A DNA stretch of 64,000 bases from Humulus lupulus (Eukaryota; Streptophyta; Magnoliopsida; Rosales; Cannabaceae). Below are positions 1 through 10,959 of the stretch, piece after piece. Position numbers and translations under genes: made by a program. Within the stretch, counting starts at the first letter, position 1; each line of letters opens with the position of its first letter. The notes under the pieces were generated by a model, which worked only from the letters and a program-made list of their open reading frames with translations, did not search any database and was not told where the DNA came from. The stretch spans positions 118,582,358 to 118,646,357 of the forward strand of contig NC_084794.1 in the NCBI RefSeq assembly GCF_963169125.1. Reading direction: 5' to 3'.

Positions 1-960
1 AGATGCGAATAATCTAATTTGGTCCTGAATTGGGAAAAATGTCACTTCAAGGTGAGTGAAGGAATTGTTTTAGGCCATAAGATTTCAAACAAAGGCAGAG
101 GTAGATCGTACAAAGATATTAACTATTGAGAATTTTCCTCCAATTTCCGTAAAGGACGTTTAGAGTTTTCTTGGACATGCATGATTTTATAGGAGATTTA
201 TTAAAAATTTCTCCAATATTTCTAAACCCATGCCTGCTTTATTAATGAATGGAGTACCATATAATTTTGATGATGAGTGTCAACGTGCCTTCAATACTTT
301 GAAAGAGAAATTGATCACTGCACTGATCGTGGTACGACCGAATTGGGAACTTCCCCTTGAATTGATGTGTGATGTGAGCGATTATGCAGTAGGAGCGGTT
401 CTGGGGCAACGAGTTGACAAGATATTCCAAACAATTTATTATGCTAGTCGTACCTTGAATGTTGCTCAATTAAATTGTGCAACTACTGAGAAGAAATTAC
501 TTGCAATTGTCTTTGCGTTTCGTAAGTTCAGGCCATATTTAGTTGGTAATAAAGTGATTGTTTACACAGACCATTTTTCTATTAAGTACCTTATGACCAA
601 GAAGGATGTCAAAACCCGCTTTATTCAATGGGTCCTATTATTGTAAGAGTTTGATAAGGAAATTCATGACAAAAAGAGGACAGAAAATCTAGTTGCAAAT
701 CATTTATCTAGATTGGAAAAAGGAGAAGAGCCTAATGAGAAAGAGGTAAAAATTGATGACAACTTCCCAGATGAACAATTATTTTCCATAGAAAGTGAAG
801 AAAAGCTACCGTGGTTTGCTGATTATGTCATTTATTTGGTAGCTAAAGTTGTGCCTCCGGACATGTCAAGGCAACAAATTAAAAAGTTCTATTCGGAAGT
901 CAAGCTTTATTATTGAGATGAGCCAATTCTCTTTCATCATTGTGCTGATCAAATAATTAG
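1..960 (+). pseudogene. Athila-like Ty3/gypsy pol remnant: RT end and RNase H
   Basis: The fragment enters at the window edge inside the reverse transcriptase thumb (motifs like NWEKCHF and GIVLGHKIS are readable in 1-110, with frame breaks). It continues into an RNase H domain, best seen in an open stretch at 230-646 with [20 protein letters not shown] and [12 protein letters not shown] stop at 644 breaks the ...RFIQWVLLL segment, after which the frame resumes with the RNase H tail and a spacer (713-916, ending near EVKLYYW). The domain order and the wording of the spacer fit Athila-type elements. The N-terminal RT and everything upstream lie outside the window. This is a decayed transposon gene, not a host gene. 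Confidence 0.85.
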
Positions 961-1841
961 AAGATGTGTCCCGGAAGAGGAGATGATTTCCATTCTTACT
1001 CATTGCCATACTTTATATTGTGGACTATGTTTCTAAATGGATGGAAGCTGCAGCAACTCCTACTTATGATGGTAAAGAGGTACGTAAATTCCTTCATAAC
1101 AATATGTTTGCCTAGTTCGGTACTCCAAGAGCAATTATTAGTGATAGACGAAGTCATTTCTGCAACAAGTCATTCACTGCTCTATGCATTCATTACAGAG
1201 ATCATCATCGAAAGGCTTTGTTCTACCATCCACTTGTAAATGGTCAAGCAAAAGTGTCAAATCTCGAGATAAAAAACATCTTGGAAAAGACTGTAAATAC
1301 ATAAAGGAAGGATTGATCAAAAAGGCTTGATGATTCACTTTGGGCATATCGCACAGCCTTCAAGACTCTGATCAGTATGTCACCATATCGATTGGTGTTT
1401 GGTAAGGCTTGTCATTTACCAGTGGAACTTGAGCACAAAGCTTACTGGGCTGTGAAAAAGTTGAACGTTGATATCTTTATGGCACGACATAATAGACTTA
1501 TGGAGTTGAATAGGCTTGATGAATTTCGGAATGAAGCTTATGAGAATGCAATGATTTATAAAGAAAATTCTAAGGTCTTTCTTGATAAAAGGATACTTAA
1601 GAAGGACTTCCAACCGAGGGACAATGTGCTATTATTTAATTCTCGATTGAAGCTTTTTCCGGGTAAATTGAAGTCGAGATGGTCGGAACCATACACAATT
1701 GTTGTTTCATTGCCTTATGGAGCAATGCAAGTTCATAGCGAGAAAATGGGGCACTTTAAGGTGAATGGTCAGAGATTGAAGCATTATTTGGAAGGCCCGG
1801 TGAAAAAATGCAAGTCTATGGTGATCTTGGAACCCCTCTGA
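961..1841 (+). pseudogene. Athila-like integrase remnant
   Basis: Directly downstream of the RNase H fragment. The start of an HHCC zinc motif is visible (HHCADQIIRRCVPEEEM, spanning the 960 junction). The text then jumps to DYVSKWMEAAATPTYDGKEV, so the second half of the zinc finger and the first catalytic Asp region are missing, apparently by deletion near 1000. The second Asp survives in AIISDRRSHF (another frame). The expected catalytic Glu in GQAEVSN reads Lys. The C-terminal part is open at 1377-1841 with [40 protein letters not shown] text and [13 protein letters not shown], the usual Athila integrase tail. At least three frameshifts or stops. Enzymatically dead. Confidence 0.85.
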
Positions 1842-2776
1842 ATTGGGTGTTCAAAGTTCGGCTAAATGATGTTAACGAAAAAGCTGTAGGAGGCATTCCT
1901 ATAATTTATTTTTGTTTTGTTTTAATTATTAATTAGTTGAATAATTTTATTTAATTTCATTTTGGATTTGTAAAGATTCTTTATTTTTTTATTATTTAGT
2001 TTTAGAGTAGGTTGTATGTAGAAACCGTGCAATTCGTGAAAATGTAGTTTTAAAATTCATCTGGAGGTCAAGTCGCGACTTACCCTTATAAGTCACGGCC
2101 CTACACAAAGTTAGAAAGCTCAGAAAATAAAGGAAGAGGTGGGCTATGACTTGCTCTTATAAGTCGCGATGATCTAGGAAGTCAGAGAGCATCAGAGGTT
2201 TGACGAAAGAGGCGGGTCGTGACGCCTGCACAATAGAAATTTGAGAAAAAAGAGGCGGGCGCGACTTGCTATTGCTCGGTCGTGGCACACCTCCATCAGA
2301 AAGGGAAAACTCGGTATAAACCCACATTCTCTTAAACCATAACCCAGATTCCAAATATTTTCTCCTTCAAACCCATTTTTTTTTTAATTTTCTCCCATTC
2401 TCCCATCTTTATCCTTCCTAAAACCACCATAATGCAAACCCCAACCTTCATAGATTCATATTCCCTTCCTTCCTTCTTCTAATCCAAACCCTAGATAATA
2501 AGCAGCATTGAAGATAGGAGGATTATTCGAAGAGTGTGGGCAATATCAACAAATCAAAGGCAAGTAAGTCTCTAGTTTTCTATGTTCTCCATGTTCTGGG
2601 TTTGAAGTAGTTTTGTGCTAGATAGACAAGAGATTTCATTGGAATGTTGGGACAAATTTTTATTATATATTGTGTTCTTTGATTGGATATTGTGATTTGC
2701 CTATTGTTGGGGTGTTATTCAGTTGAGGGAAGTAAGACAATTTAGAGGAAGTGCTGCGGATTTTTTGTAATAGCAT
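1842..2776. other. Non-coding spacer between Athila-like pol and its third ORF
   Basis: No credible gene. The stretch holds T-rich sequence, then at about 2069-2290 several GC words (GTCGCGACTT, AAGTCGCGATG, GGTCGTGAC) together with copies of CTTATAAGTC. In Athila-type elements a long non-coding interval between pol and the downstream ORF is normal, so this is read as element-internal DNA. The CGCG words resemble those in the LTRs described below. Confidence 0.5.
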
Positions 2777-3494
2777 TTGGAGAATTGTGTTACTATGGGA
2801 CCAAGAAAAAATCCCATTAGGGCTACTTTATCTAAAAATGTGAATCGACCCTCCACATCCTGCAACCAACCACCACAACTACAGCTAGCCCCACCACCAC
2901 CACCACCTCTTCCTCAGGAGTTGACCTTGCTAGATTCATTAGTAAATATGCCTTTGACCATTATCAAAGGTTGTCTCAACGACAAGTCATTCAAGAACGG
3001 GGGATGAAATATCAAGACCAACCGTATCTTCAAGAAACATATGAAATCATTCGAGCTGAAATTAACGACCAAAATTGGCAGAGTTTTGTGGACCATCGAA
3101 TGACTAAGGCCAATTGCTCCATGGTTTCTAAATTCTATGCTAATTTTCCGAGAGCGGTTAATAGGAAGGTATTTCTGAGAGGGGTATGGATAGAGTGTAA
3201 TATCGATGATATCGATGCTTTATATGGGTTACCGATGTTGTCCCAGGAGGATGATGAATACTATCAGATGGCCTATTATAGTGAGATCGATTGGATTGAT
3301 GTGGCTGAAACATTAGGCATTCCCGACGCTAGTTTTGTGACGCAAGATGTGCATGCGAAGAATTTCAGAAGCTTTCAAATGAATAGAGTGGTTAAGGCTT
3401 AGACCCTTTTTGTGAGTGCGAGGCTTATGCCCAACACTCACCTATCTGAAGTTGAGACTGATCGATGTATCCTTGTGTATGCCATTATGAAGGG
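2777..3494 (+). pseudogene. Athila-type third ORF (putative plant transposon protein family)
   Basis: Two overlapping reading frames (2777-3007 and 2971-3402) describe one protein with a frameshift near 2910. The first gives a short N-terminus and a proline run. The second gives the conserved body: SQRQVIQERGMKYQ, VSKFYANFPRAV, VFLRGVWIECNIDDIDALYGLP. A TAG at 3400 is followed by in-frame continuation (ARLMPNTHLSEVETDRCILVYAIMKG) up to 3494, where a long-LTR fragment begins. This wording matches the plant-transposon-protein domain often found downstream of pol in Athila-like elements and sometimes called env-like; its function is unknown. No signal peptide or membrane segment is visible in the surviving part. 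Confidence 0.65.
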
Positions 3495-5308
3495 TGCAAC
3501 GACCCAAAATTACTAACAAGGCTTGAGGGGCCTTGATTAGTGTGCCAGGAGGGCATAATTGGTATTTATGTGAATAAATGATTTAATGCATGATTGAGTG
3601 GCATGCATGACTATATGATTATATGGAGATGATTAAATGCATGTTTATGAGTATTAAATATGCATTTGGGCCATGTTTTGTTTATAAGGGCAAATTTGTA
3701 ATTTTGGCCTGTTGAGGGCATAAATGTAATTATGTGTGATAAATTGTTGAGACCGCATTATTATGTGGATATATTTGTAGCATATGGATCGAGACGGTCC
3801 TGGAGAGCAGATTGCCAAAATAGTCACAGCGGGATTTAATGCCCGGCTCGGGGGAGCCTGGGGGTGTTTTTGGGAATTTAGAATATATATTGGGAATTAT
3901 TACACATTGGATAAATAATTGGTGATTAATTGGATGAAGGGATTTAAGTGGTAAATATTAGGGACACTCGAGGAATTAGCGGGAATTGGGAACAAATGAC
4001 TATTATGCCCTTAGATTGAGTAAAGGATTAGTTTTATTTGGGAGGGCAAGATAGTCTTTTCCTAAGTCTAAGGATATATTGAGCATTTTCTTAGAACAAA
4101 ACATAACATTGTGGAATTTATCAAGGAAAGAAAGGAAAAGAAAACTCTCTCTCAGTTCACCCTTCTCCTCTCACGTTCTCCTTTCCACCTCACTCTCCCT
4201 TGGGGAATTTATAGCTAAGAATCAAATGTAGCCTATGCTAATCTTTGGAGCTGTGATCCTTGGAGTAATTGCAGGGGAATTAGGCTGGAAAGTTGGCTCC
4301 GAATTGAGGTCCGAATTGAGGTAAGAGTTTCAGTTCAACCTTGAGTTTTGTTGGATTTCTAGGTATAAAATAGTTGATGAACTTAGTTTATTTGTATAGA
4401 ATTGAGATGAGATGATGTGAGGTTTCAACTGGGAAGTCTGGAAATCTAAGCCCAAGGGTTGGAGGATGGAGGCTGGGGATTTAGCTGCCATTGAGGTAAG
4501 GATTCCTTCAATCTTCTGAGAAGTTTCTGGTTTTAGTTAGGGTTCTTGAGCTTCAAGGCTCAGTTTTGATTTCTATTTTTGGTGAGGTTCTTAATTAAGT
4601 TTTGATATTACTATGTTGATGTGGGTGAGATATAGTGATTTATGGGCTCAATTTTGAGTTTGATTAATGATAGTGTTGAATTTTTGGAGCTTTGGCTCGA
4701 GGAAGTTCGAAGGAGAAACCCAGAAATTGGTATTTCTGGTACTAGCGCTAGGTTTAGAGCGCTACAGCACTAGGCTGCGTTTCTAGGGGGCTTAAGTTTC
4801 TGTTTGTAGCGCTGTAGCGCTACCCTGCCTCCAGAACCTGGTTTTTAGGTATTTTTAGGATTTTGCTTGGGGGCTCGGGGGAACGGTTTCACCACTTCGT
4901 TTGGTGGGATTAGAGGTCCGGAAAGCGTGAGTTTGGTCCTGGGATTTTCCTTTGGAATTTAAACTCATCAAAGTACCATTTATGGATTGTGACTAGGTTT
5001 ATCGCAAAGGCTCGGAGCTAAGGATCGTGCTCGGAACCATTTCACATTCTCCGCTCAAAATTAAAGGTAAGAAAACTGCACCCGGTTATGTGGTTATGTT
5101 GGGACTAAGAGTTCCCTATACTTGTATGCAATGTTGTATGATGGTATTATGCCATATGAGTATGAGATAAACGACCTAAGAGTGTTGGAATTAATATTGG
5201 TGCGCAAGGACGCATCTCGGCCACTAGTAGCTGAGGTTAATTAAATAATCACTGAGCTTGGCCTAAGCGAGCTAGAGTCTATGGGTTGAACACTGGGTTC
5301 GGCCCGAG
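3495..5308 (+). mobile_element. Family L long LTR, truncated at its 3' side
   Basis: Starts TGCAACGACCCAAAATTAC, a close variant of the family L start (TGTAACG(A/T)CCCAA) seen at 10271 and 18955, and follows the same order: GGGGCCTTGATTAGTGTGCC near the start, a CTCTCTCTC-rich stretch near 4145, GC words near 4745-4840, and AAAGGTAAGAAAACTGCACCC near 5065. It interrupts the Athila-like third ORF. The 3' end is missing: around 5309 the sequence changes to Tat-like pol, so no target duplication can be assigned. Family L resembles long LTRs of chromovirus (Tekay/Del) type by its TGTAAC..GTTACA termini; that assignment is inference. Confidence 0.65.
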
Positions 5309-5370
5309 CTGAAGCACTGGAGGAAGAAGTAGCTAGGATTTTGAAGTGTGGCTTTATCCGTGAGGCTAAG
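5309..5370 (+). pseudogene. Tat-like pol fragment, 5' piece (start of RT)
   Basis: Translates in one frame as AEALEEEVARILKCGFIREAK, the conserved lead-in to the reverse transcriptase of Tat-type Ty3/gypsy elements. It ends exactly at the target duplication CTAAG, after which a solo LTR (5371-7686) is inserted. The RT sentence resumes at 7692 with the expected next residues, so the two pieces were continuous before the insertion. Confidence 0.75.
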
Positions 5371-7686
5371 TGTAACGCCCTGGTAATTAGGGTCCATTAC
5401 CAGGTGTGTTTTGAAACCAGTGCTGGACTTACAAGCAAGTAATTTGGACTAAACATGTGATTAAGCCACTAAGGTTTGGGTATTAAAAACTTTTGATCAT
5501 TTCATAAACATTTCCATTAAGTTAAAAACAAATTCTTTACATGGGATCCCAAAAACATCAGTTTAAAAACTAATTACAATACTCAGATTACAAAATAAGT
5601 CGACCTAGGCGGCAAAAGCTGGGTTTAACCCTAGTTCCTCTGAGCATCTCGGCTGAGGTGGTCGACCGGAGTGCATATGTACATACTTAATGCCCTCTGA
5701 CTCATGGTTGGTTGAGCTTCTCTTTACCTTTACCTGCACCACAAAGCACCTGTGAGCCAGAAGACTCAGCAAGAAAACATATTCAATAGTTCACTGAATA
5801 AAACAACCATCAAACAGTAATAACTGAAACCAGTGCATTCATTAAACCCAATTGGAGACCATAGAGTCACACAAGTGCATGTTGCACTCTCTTTCAAGTT
5901 GTTGACATCCGAGCCAGTCAAGCGCATGTCGCACTCCCAGGGTGGCCCAGCCATGGTGGCCTGCACTCCACGTGCATTATGCCAATCTTAGCTTATAAAC
6001 TAAGTTCTTTAAACCCTTGACTTATAAGTCAAGCCACCACGTGCCTCCAACTTATAAGTTGAAACTTTGGGACGCTCAACTTATAAGGCGAGTCTCCCAG
6101 AGTCCATCATATTCTCAACTAATAAGTTGATTCCCACTCAACACCCTAATAATACTCTAGTTTATAAATTAAGCTTCACAGTCATAACAGACAGTCACAT
6201 GTTTCATATAGCATACTTATCAACAATCACAATGCATTATAATACATTCACATAGCAGTCATAAGCATAATCATAATTATGCATGTTACAACATACCTAA
6301 TCTGATATTCACAAACATCATTATAACCATGTTCATCACCTTGACTAGGCTCTAAACATGCATTCACATAGCAGGTGCAGTTTTCTTACCTTTGGTCCGT
6401 ATTAGAGTTATTAGCGACAACCCTCTGAGTACGATCCCTGATTCAAGCCTTTAGCGTAAACCTAGTCACAACCGTAATAAGGAAGTTCCATCAACCACAG
6501 GTAAATAAAAGCTTCCAGACCAAATCTTAGCCTCCGGGACATCTAATTCCACTCAACAAGGAAGTAGGATCGATCCTGAGCCCAAATGGTTAAGTTCCCA
6601 ATCTAAAAATCCCATTTAAGCCAAAATTCCCCTTAAGGGTCGCGGCCCCTCACACTCGAGCCGCGGCCCGCCTCAAAATCCAGAGGCTCGGCCTCCCTGG
6701 AATCCAACACGCGTCGTGGCGCGCCCCTGAGGCTCGAAATTCCTCTCACAGGCCGCGGCTCACCACCACGAACCCAAAAATTCCTGGGTTTCTCTTCAAC
6801 CGAACCTAGCTAAAACTTAACCAAATTCATCCCACACCTCCAATTCAATTCCCCCAACTTATACACTCATTCTCACCAATAAAACTCAACTAATTATCAC
6901 AGTAAAACTCATCAAACTTACCAAACCCATCCTTTCAATTATCAAGCATGCATAGACATCTTTACTCTAACTATTCAACAAAGCTAACCAAACAATTTAA
7001 GTTCAGAACTCTTACCTTAGCTATGATGAAACTCTTAAACCTAGCCTCTGATTTTCCCCAAGCCTAACACCTTGATTCCCCAAGCTTTACTCTTCAATTT
7101 TTCCAAAACCCACTCAAACATTCATGAAACATAAAGAGAACGTGAGAGAACAAGAGTGAGCTGTTGAATCCTTTTCTTTTCAATTTCCTTAACCTCCTCA
7201 AACATTCCCAGCTCACTTTACATTACACTTAAAGAGAAAATGACCATCTTACCCCTTGCCCTTAGCTTATACCTCAAATGTTCACAAGGGCAATTTTGTC
7301 CTTTGCCTCAAAACCCCGCTATCCACAATTTGCATCCTATAATTCCCGCTACTTCCAATATTCTCACTCAGTTACCAATAAATTCCCATTACCCCTTAAT
7401 TCTCGGTAATGTACTAAATTACTAAAATACCCCTAAGCTCACCCCTAGCCGGATATTTAGACCCCGTTGTGACTTTTCCGCTAACTTGCTCATCGGGATC
7501 ACCTCTCGTCAAGTAACCCAAATATATCCACATAATAATGTGATCTCAACCACACAAACACATATTTAATATCTCTAACATACAAGCATGATTATATTAT
7601 AATATAATTCACATAATAACTCAATTATTACCTCCCGGCCCCCTAATCCAGGCACTAAGCCCTATTAGGAAATTTGGGATGTTAAA
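5371..7686 (-). mobile_element. Solo LTR of family L, TSD CTAAG
   Basis: A 2316-bp unit bounded by TGTAACGCCC on the left and GGGATGTTAAA on the right; the right terminus is a decayed GTTACA. The 5-bp flank CTAAG occurs at 5366-5370 and 7687-7691, and removing the unit restores a continuous RT reading. It lies in minus orientation relative to the copies at 10271 and 18955. No internal genes are present, so this is an LTR left by LTR-LTR recombination. Inside are a GC-word cluster (6640-6765, e.g. GAGCCGCGGCCC) and an array of TTATAA-centred palindromes (5988-6175). Confidence 0.88.
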
Positions 7687-8705
7687 CTAAGTATCCGATC
7701 TGGGTCGCCAATCCTGTCCTGGTCCCAAAGCCAAATGGGAAATGGCGGACCTGCATCGATTTCTCTGATCTAAATAAAGCCTGTCCCAAGGATTGCTTCC
7801 CCATGCCAAGGATTGACCTGTTGGTGGACGCCACCACAGGGGGCATGAGCTCATGTCCTTCATGGATGTGTACTCTGGATATAACCAGATCGCCATGAAC
7901 CCTGCGGACCAGGAGCATACTAGCTTCATGACTCCAACCAACTTGTACTGCTATAAAGTCATGCCCTTCAGGCTAAAAAACGCTGGGGCGACCTACCAGA
8001 GGTTGGTCAACAGAATGTTCACTGATCAGATTGGGATAAACATGGAAGTGTATGTTGATGATATGTTGGTCAATTCAAAGACTATTGATAACAATGTCTC
8101 CGATCTGAAGGAATCTTTTAGAATTCTAAGGAAGTATAGTATGAGGCTAAACCCCCAGAAATGTACTTTCGGAGTGACGTCGGGAAAATTCCTGTGATTC
8201 ATAGTCAACACCAGGGGGATAGAGGGAAACCCTGACAAAATCAGATCGCTACTAGAGATGCCTTCACCCAGGCCTCATAAAGATATACAGAGTCTGACAG
8301 GAAGGGTGGCGACCCTCAATTGGTTTATTTCTAAATCCACCGACAAATGTTTGGCATTCTACAACCTGCTTCGGGGGAACAAAAAGTTCGAATGGACTGA
8401 GTAGTGCGAGCAGGATTTCATCGACCTGAAGACACATTTGGCCGAGCCACCAGTGCTATCTAAACCTACGGCAGGAGAGCCCCTGTTTCTTTATTTAGCC
8501 GTGACAGAGAATGCGGCCAGCGCTGTGTTGGTCCGGGAGGAGGACCGAGTTTAAAAGCCAGCATATTATATAAGCAAAAGACTTCTCAGAGCAGAATCTC
8601 GGTATCCTCTAATGGAAAAGATGGTGTTTTGCCTTATTAAGGCTTCCAGGAAGCTTAGGCCATATTTCCAATCCCATTCAATCCATGTCATGATCAATCA
8701 GCCTT
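7687..8705 (+). pseudogene. Tat-like pol fragment, RT and RNase H
   Basis: Continues the RT from 5370: VANPVLVPKPNGKW-like text, then SFMDVYSGYNQIAMNPADQEHTS, KNAGATYQRLVN and YVDDMLV (7853-8197 open), followed by the RT thumb and the first RNase H (to about 8705). Frame breaks include the start near 7692, a TGA at 8195-8197 in the FLGF motif, TAG at 8402 and TAA at 8554. The YVDD catalytic motif is intact but the gene is clearly dead. The fragment stops where a minus-strand L fragment begins. Compared with the intact Tat-like pol at 37421-41200, protease, archaeal-type RNase H and integrase are missing. Confidence 0.85.
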
Positions 8706-9023
8706 TAGGACCGTCTCAGACCACACATCTCAGTTATATCTCCACAAGACTGTTGTCTCAAGCACAACCCACACACATAATCACATTTATGCCCTCAGCG
8801 GGCCAAAATTACAAATATGCTCTCATTAACAAGAATGGGCCTGCATGCATATTTAATTCTCCTAAACATGCATATCTAGTCATATAATTATTTAATTCGA
8901 GTAATCACATACTTATACACATATATCACAATTAACCACGTTATAACACAATTAAATCAATTATTGCCCTTCCGGCACGCTAATCAAGGCACTAAACCTT
9001 GTTAGCAAATTGGGGACGTTACA
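8706..9023 (-). mobile_element. Family L LTR fragment (5' about 320 bp)
   Basis: Read on the minus strand it starts TGTAACGTCCCCAATTTGC at 9023 and follows the first 320 bp of family L (AAGGTTTAGTGCCTTGATTAG, GCCCGCTGAGGGCATAAATG, GTCTGAGACGGTCC). It is truncated at 8706, adjacent to the Tat-like RNase H. No target duplication found. Confidence 0.7.
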
Positions 9024-9574
9024 ACGACCTTTCTTAATTGCTATCTTGATGAAAGTATCTATATAGTACAACCAGAAGGGTTCATCAAGAATGGGGAAGA
9101 TAAAAAAGGTGAGTAAACTAGTGAAATCCATTTATGGATTAAAGCAAGCATCTAGATCTTGGAATATCACCTTTGATGAAACAATGGAAACATGTGGCTT
9201 CAAACAAAATGTTGACGAAGCATGTGTATATAGATATATCAAAGGAAAAGTGGTGGTTTTCCTAGTTCTTTATGTGGATGACATTCTCCTCATGGGCAAC
9301 AATGTAGAGACGCTGTCAAACGTGAAGAAGTGGTTGGCCAAAATTTTCCAAATGAAAGATTTGGCCAAGGCGAACTTTGTTCTGGGAATCCAATTCTTAA
9401 GGGATAGGAAGAACAAGCTCTTGGCACTTTCTCAAGCTAATTATATAGATAAGGTGCTTGAAAGGTTCTCTATGGAGAATTCCAAGAAAGGTCAGTTACC
9501 AACCAGACATGGAATTACTCTTTCTAAAAAGCAATGTCCAAAGACACCTCAGGAGGAAGAGGACATGAAAACGT
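9024..9574 (+). pseudogene. Ty1/copia reverse transcriptase fragment
   Basis: Opens with FLNCYLDESIYIVQPEGFIKNG, then after a frame change SIYGLKQASRSWNITFDE, VVVFLVLYVDDILLMGNN (the YVDD active site, near 9272) and VLERFSMENSKKGQLPTRHGI, ending at TPQEEEDMKT. This is the C-terminal half of a copia RT. The expected continuation (PYASAVGSLMYA, RNase H) is absent because an LTR begins at 9575. Upstream it abuts the end of an L LTR fragment. Confidence 0.85.
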
Positions 9575-9941
9575 TGTTGGGATTAGTGCCCTTTAAGGCA
9601 TATGTATTGAACAATGTTTTATGAAATAAATAACTAAAATGAATTTTTTCATCTATAGTTTGTTTATTATTATTATTATAAGAATATCATAAAATTCCCA
9701 AATTTGTTATTGTGACTACAATCTTGTATTGGTACGAGAGGATTAAGATTGTAGGGAAGGAATTTAAACAGTTCGCAGTAAAACAAAGTTATGTGGAATC
9801 TTTGGATTAAATACTGTAAGTACGGTTCACTAGTATTATGAATACATGTAACCTAGATTTGGATTACTGATGTAGTAGGACATCTTAGTGGAGGAACTTT
9901 GTATAAAGTTGTTATACATGAATAGGACCCGATATGTTATT
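9575..9941 (+). mobile_element. Copia LTR, 5' fragment (same family as 49340-50728)
   Basis: Starts TGTTGGGATTAGTGCCCT and includes ATCTTGTATTGGTACGAGAGG and TAGATTTGGATTACTGATGT, both matched in the LTR at 49340 (ATCTTGTATGTGTACGAGAG; TAGATTTGGATTACTGATGT). It cuts into the copia RT after codon ...EDMKT. Its 3' part is not present here; another copia LTR starts at 9942. Confidence 0.65.
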
Positions 9942-10270
9942 TGTTGGGTTTTATGCCCTTATGAAACCATGTCAGACATATGACATGATTTTATATTGTC
10001 TATAAAAGTAGTAGAAATCATTTAGTTTGACAACCGTGTTGTTTGCTTGTTTTCTTACATGATTATTGGAATAATACAAACATTTATAAAATCCCAAACA
10101 AATGGATAGTTACAATTATAGTGACTAGGTCACAGTGGATTATAGTTTTAGTTATATTTGGGGAGTGATGTCTTGTCCAAGGCATTGATCAAGTAGATAA
10201 GATCAGATGTATTTGGTTACATCGAACTAGGACCGATATTGATTATTGATAGATAAATAAGTATTGTTGT

Positions 10271-10904
10271 TGTAACGTCCCAATTTCCCTAATAAGGCTT
10301 AGCGCCTTGATTAGGGGGCCAGGAGTGCAATAATTGATTTTAATGTATTATTATGTGATGATATGCATGATTATATGAATTATGTGAGTTATATTATTAT
10401 ATGATTGAATTTGCATGCATGTGGGCCTGTTTCTCATGAGAATGGCATTTTAGTAATTTTGGCTTGTTGATGTCGTATTTGTATATATATATATGTGTGT
10501 GTGTGAGTGTGTGTGTATTAATTGAGACCACATTATTATGTGGATATATTTGAGTTATTCGACACGGGGCGATCCTAGGGAGAAAGTTAGCAGGTTTGTC
10601 ATAATGGGGTCAAATACCCAGCTTGGCGTGAGCCTAGGGGAAATTGGTAATTTAGTACATTACCGAGATTGATCGGGTAATGGGAAATTATTTGGTAATT
10701 ATTTAAGAATATTGGAAGTAACAAGAATTATAAGGCGTTAATTATGATTAATGGGATATGTGACAAAAGACAAATTTTCCCTTGCGGGCATAAGAAGGCA
10801 AAGCTAAGGGCAAGGGGAATTTTGGTCTTTAGTGAACCAAAGTAATGACTTAGTCACTAGTACCTTCAGCAGTAGGAAACCCAAACAAAAACACCTTCAC
10901 AATC

Positions 10905-10959
<55 letters not shown>

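Noticed and set aside
3490..9028. An inverted pair formed by the L fragments at 3495 and 9023 as one large foldback element
   Set aside because: The outer flanks (AAGGG and CGACC) do not match and the two fragments end at unrelated points, so independent insertion or truncation is simpler.
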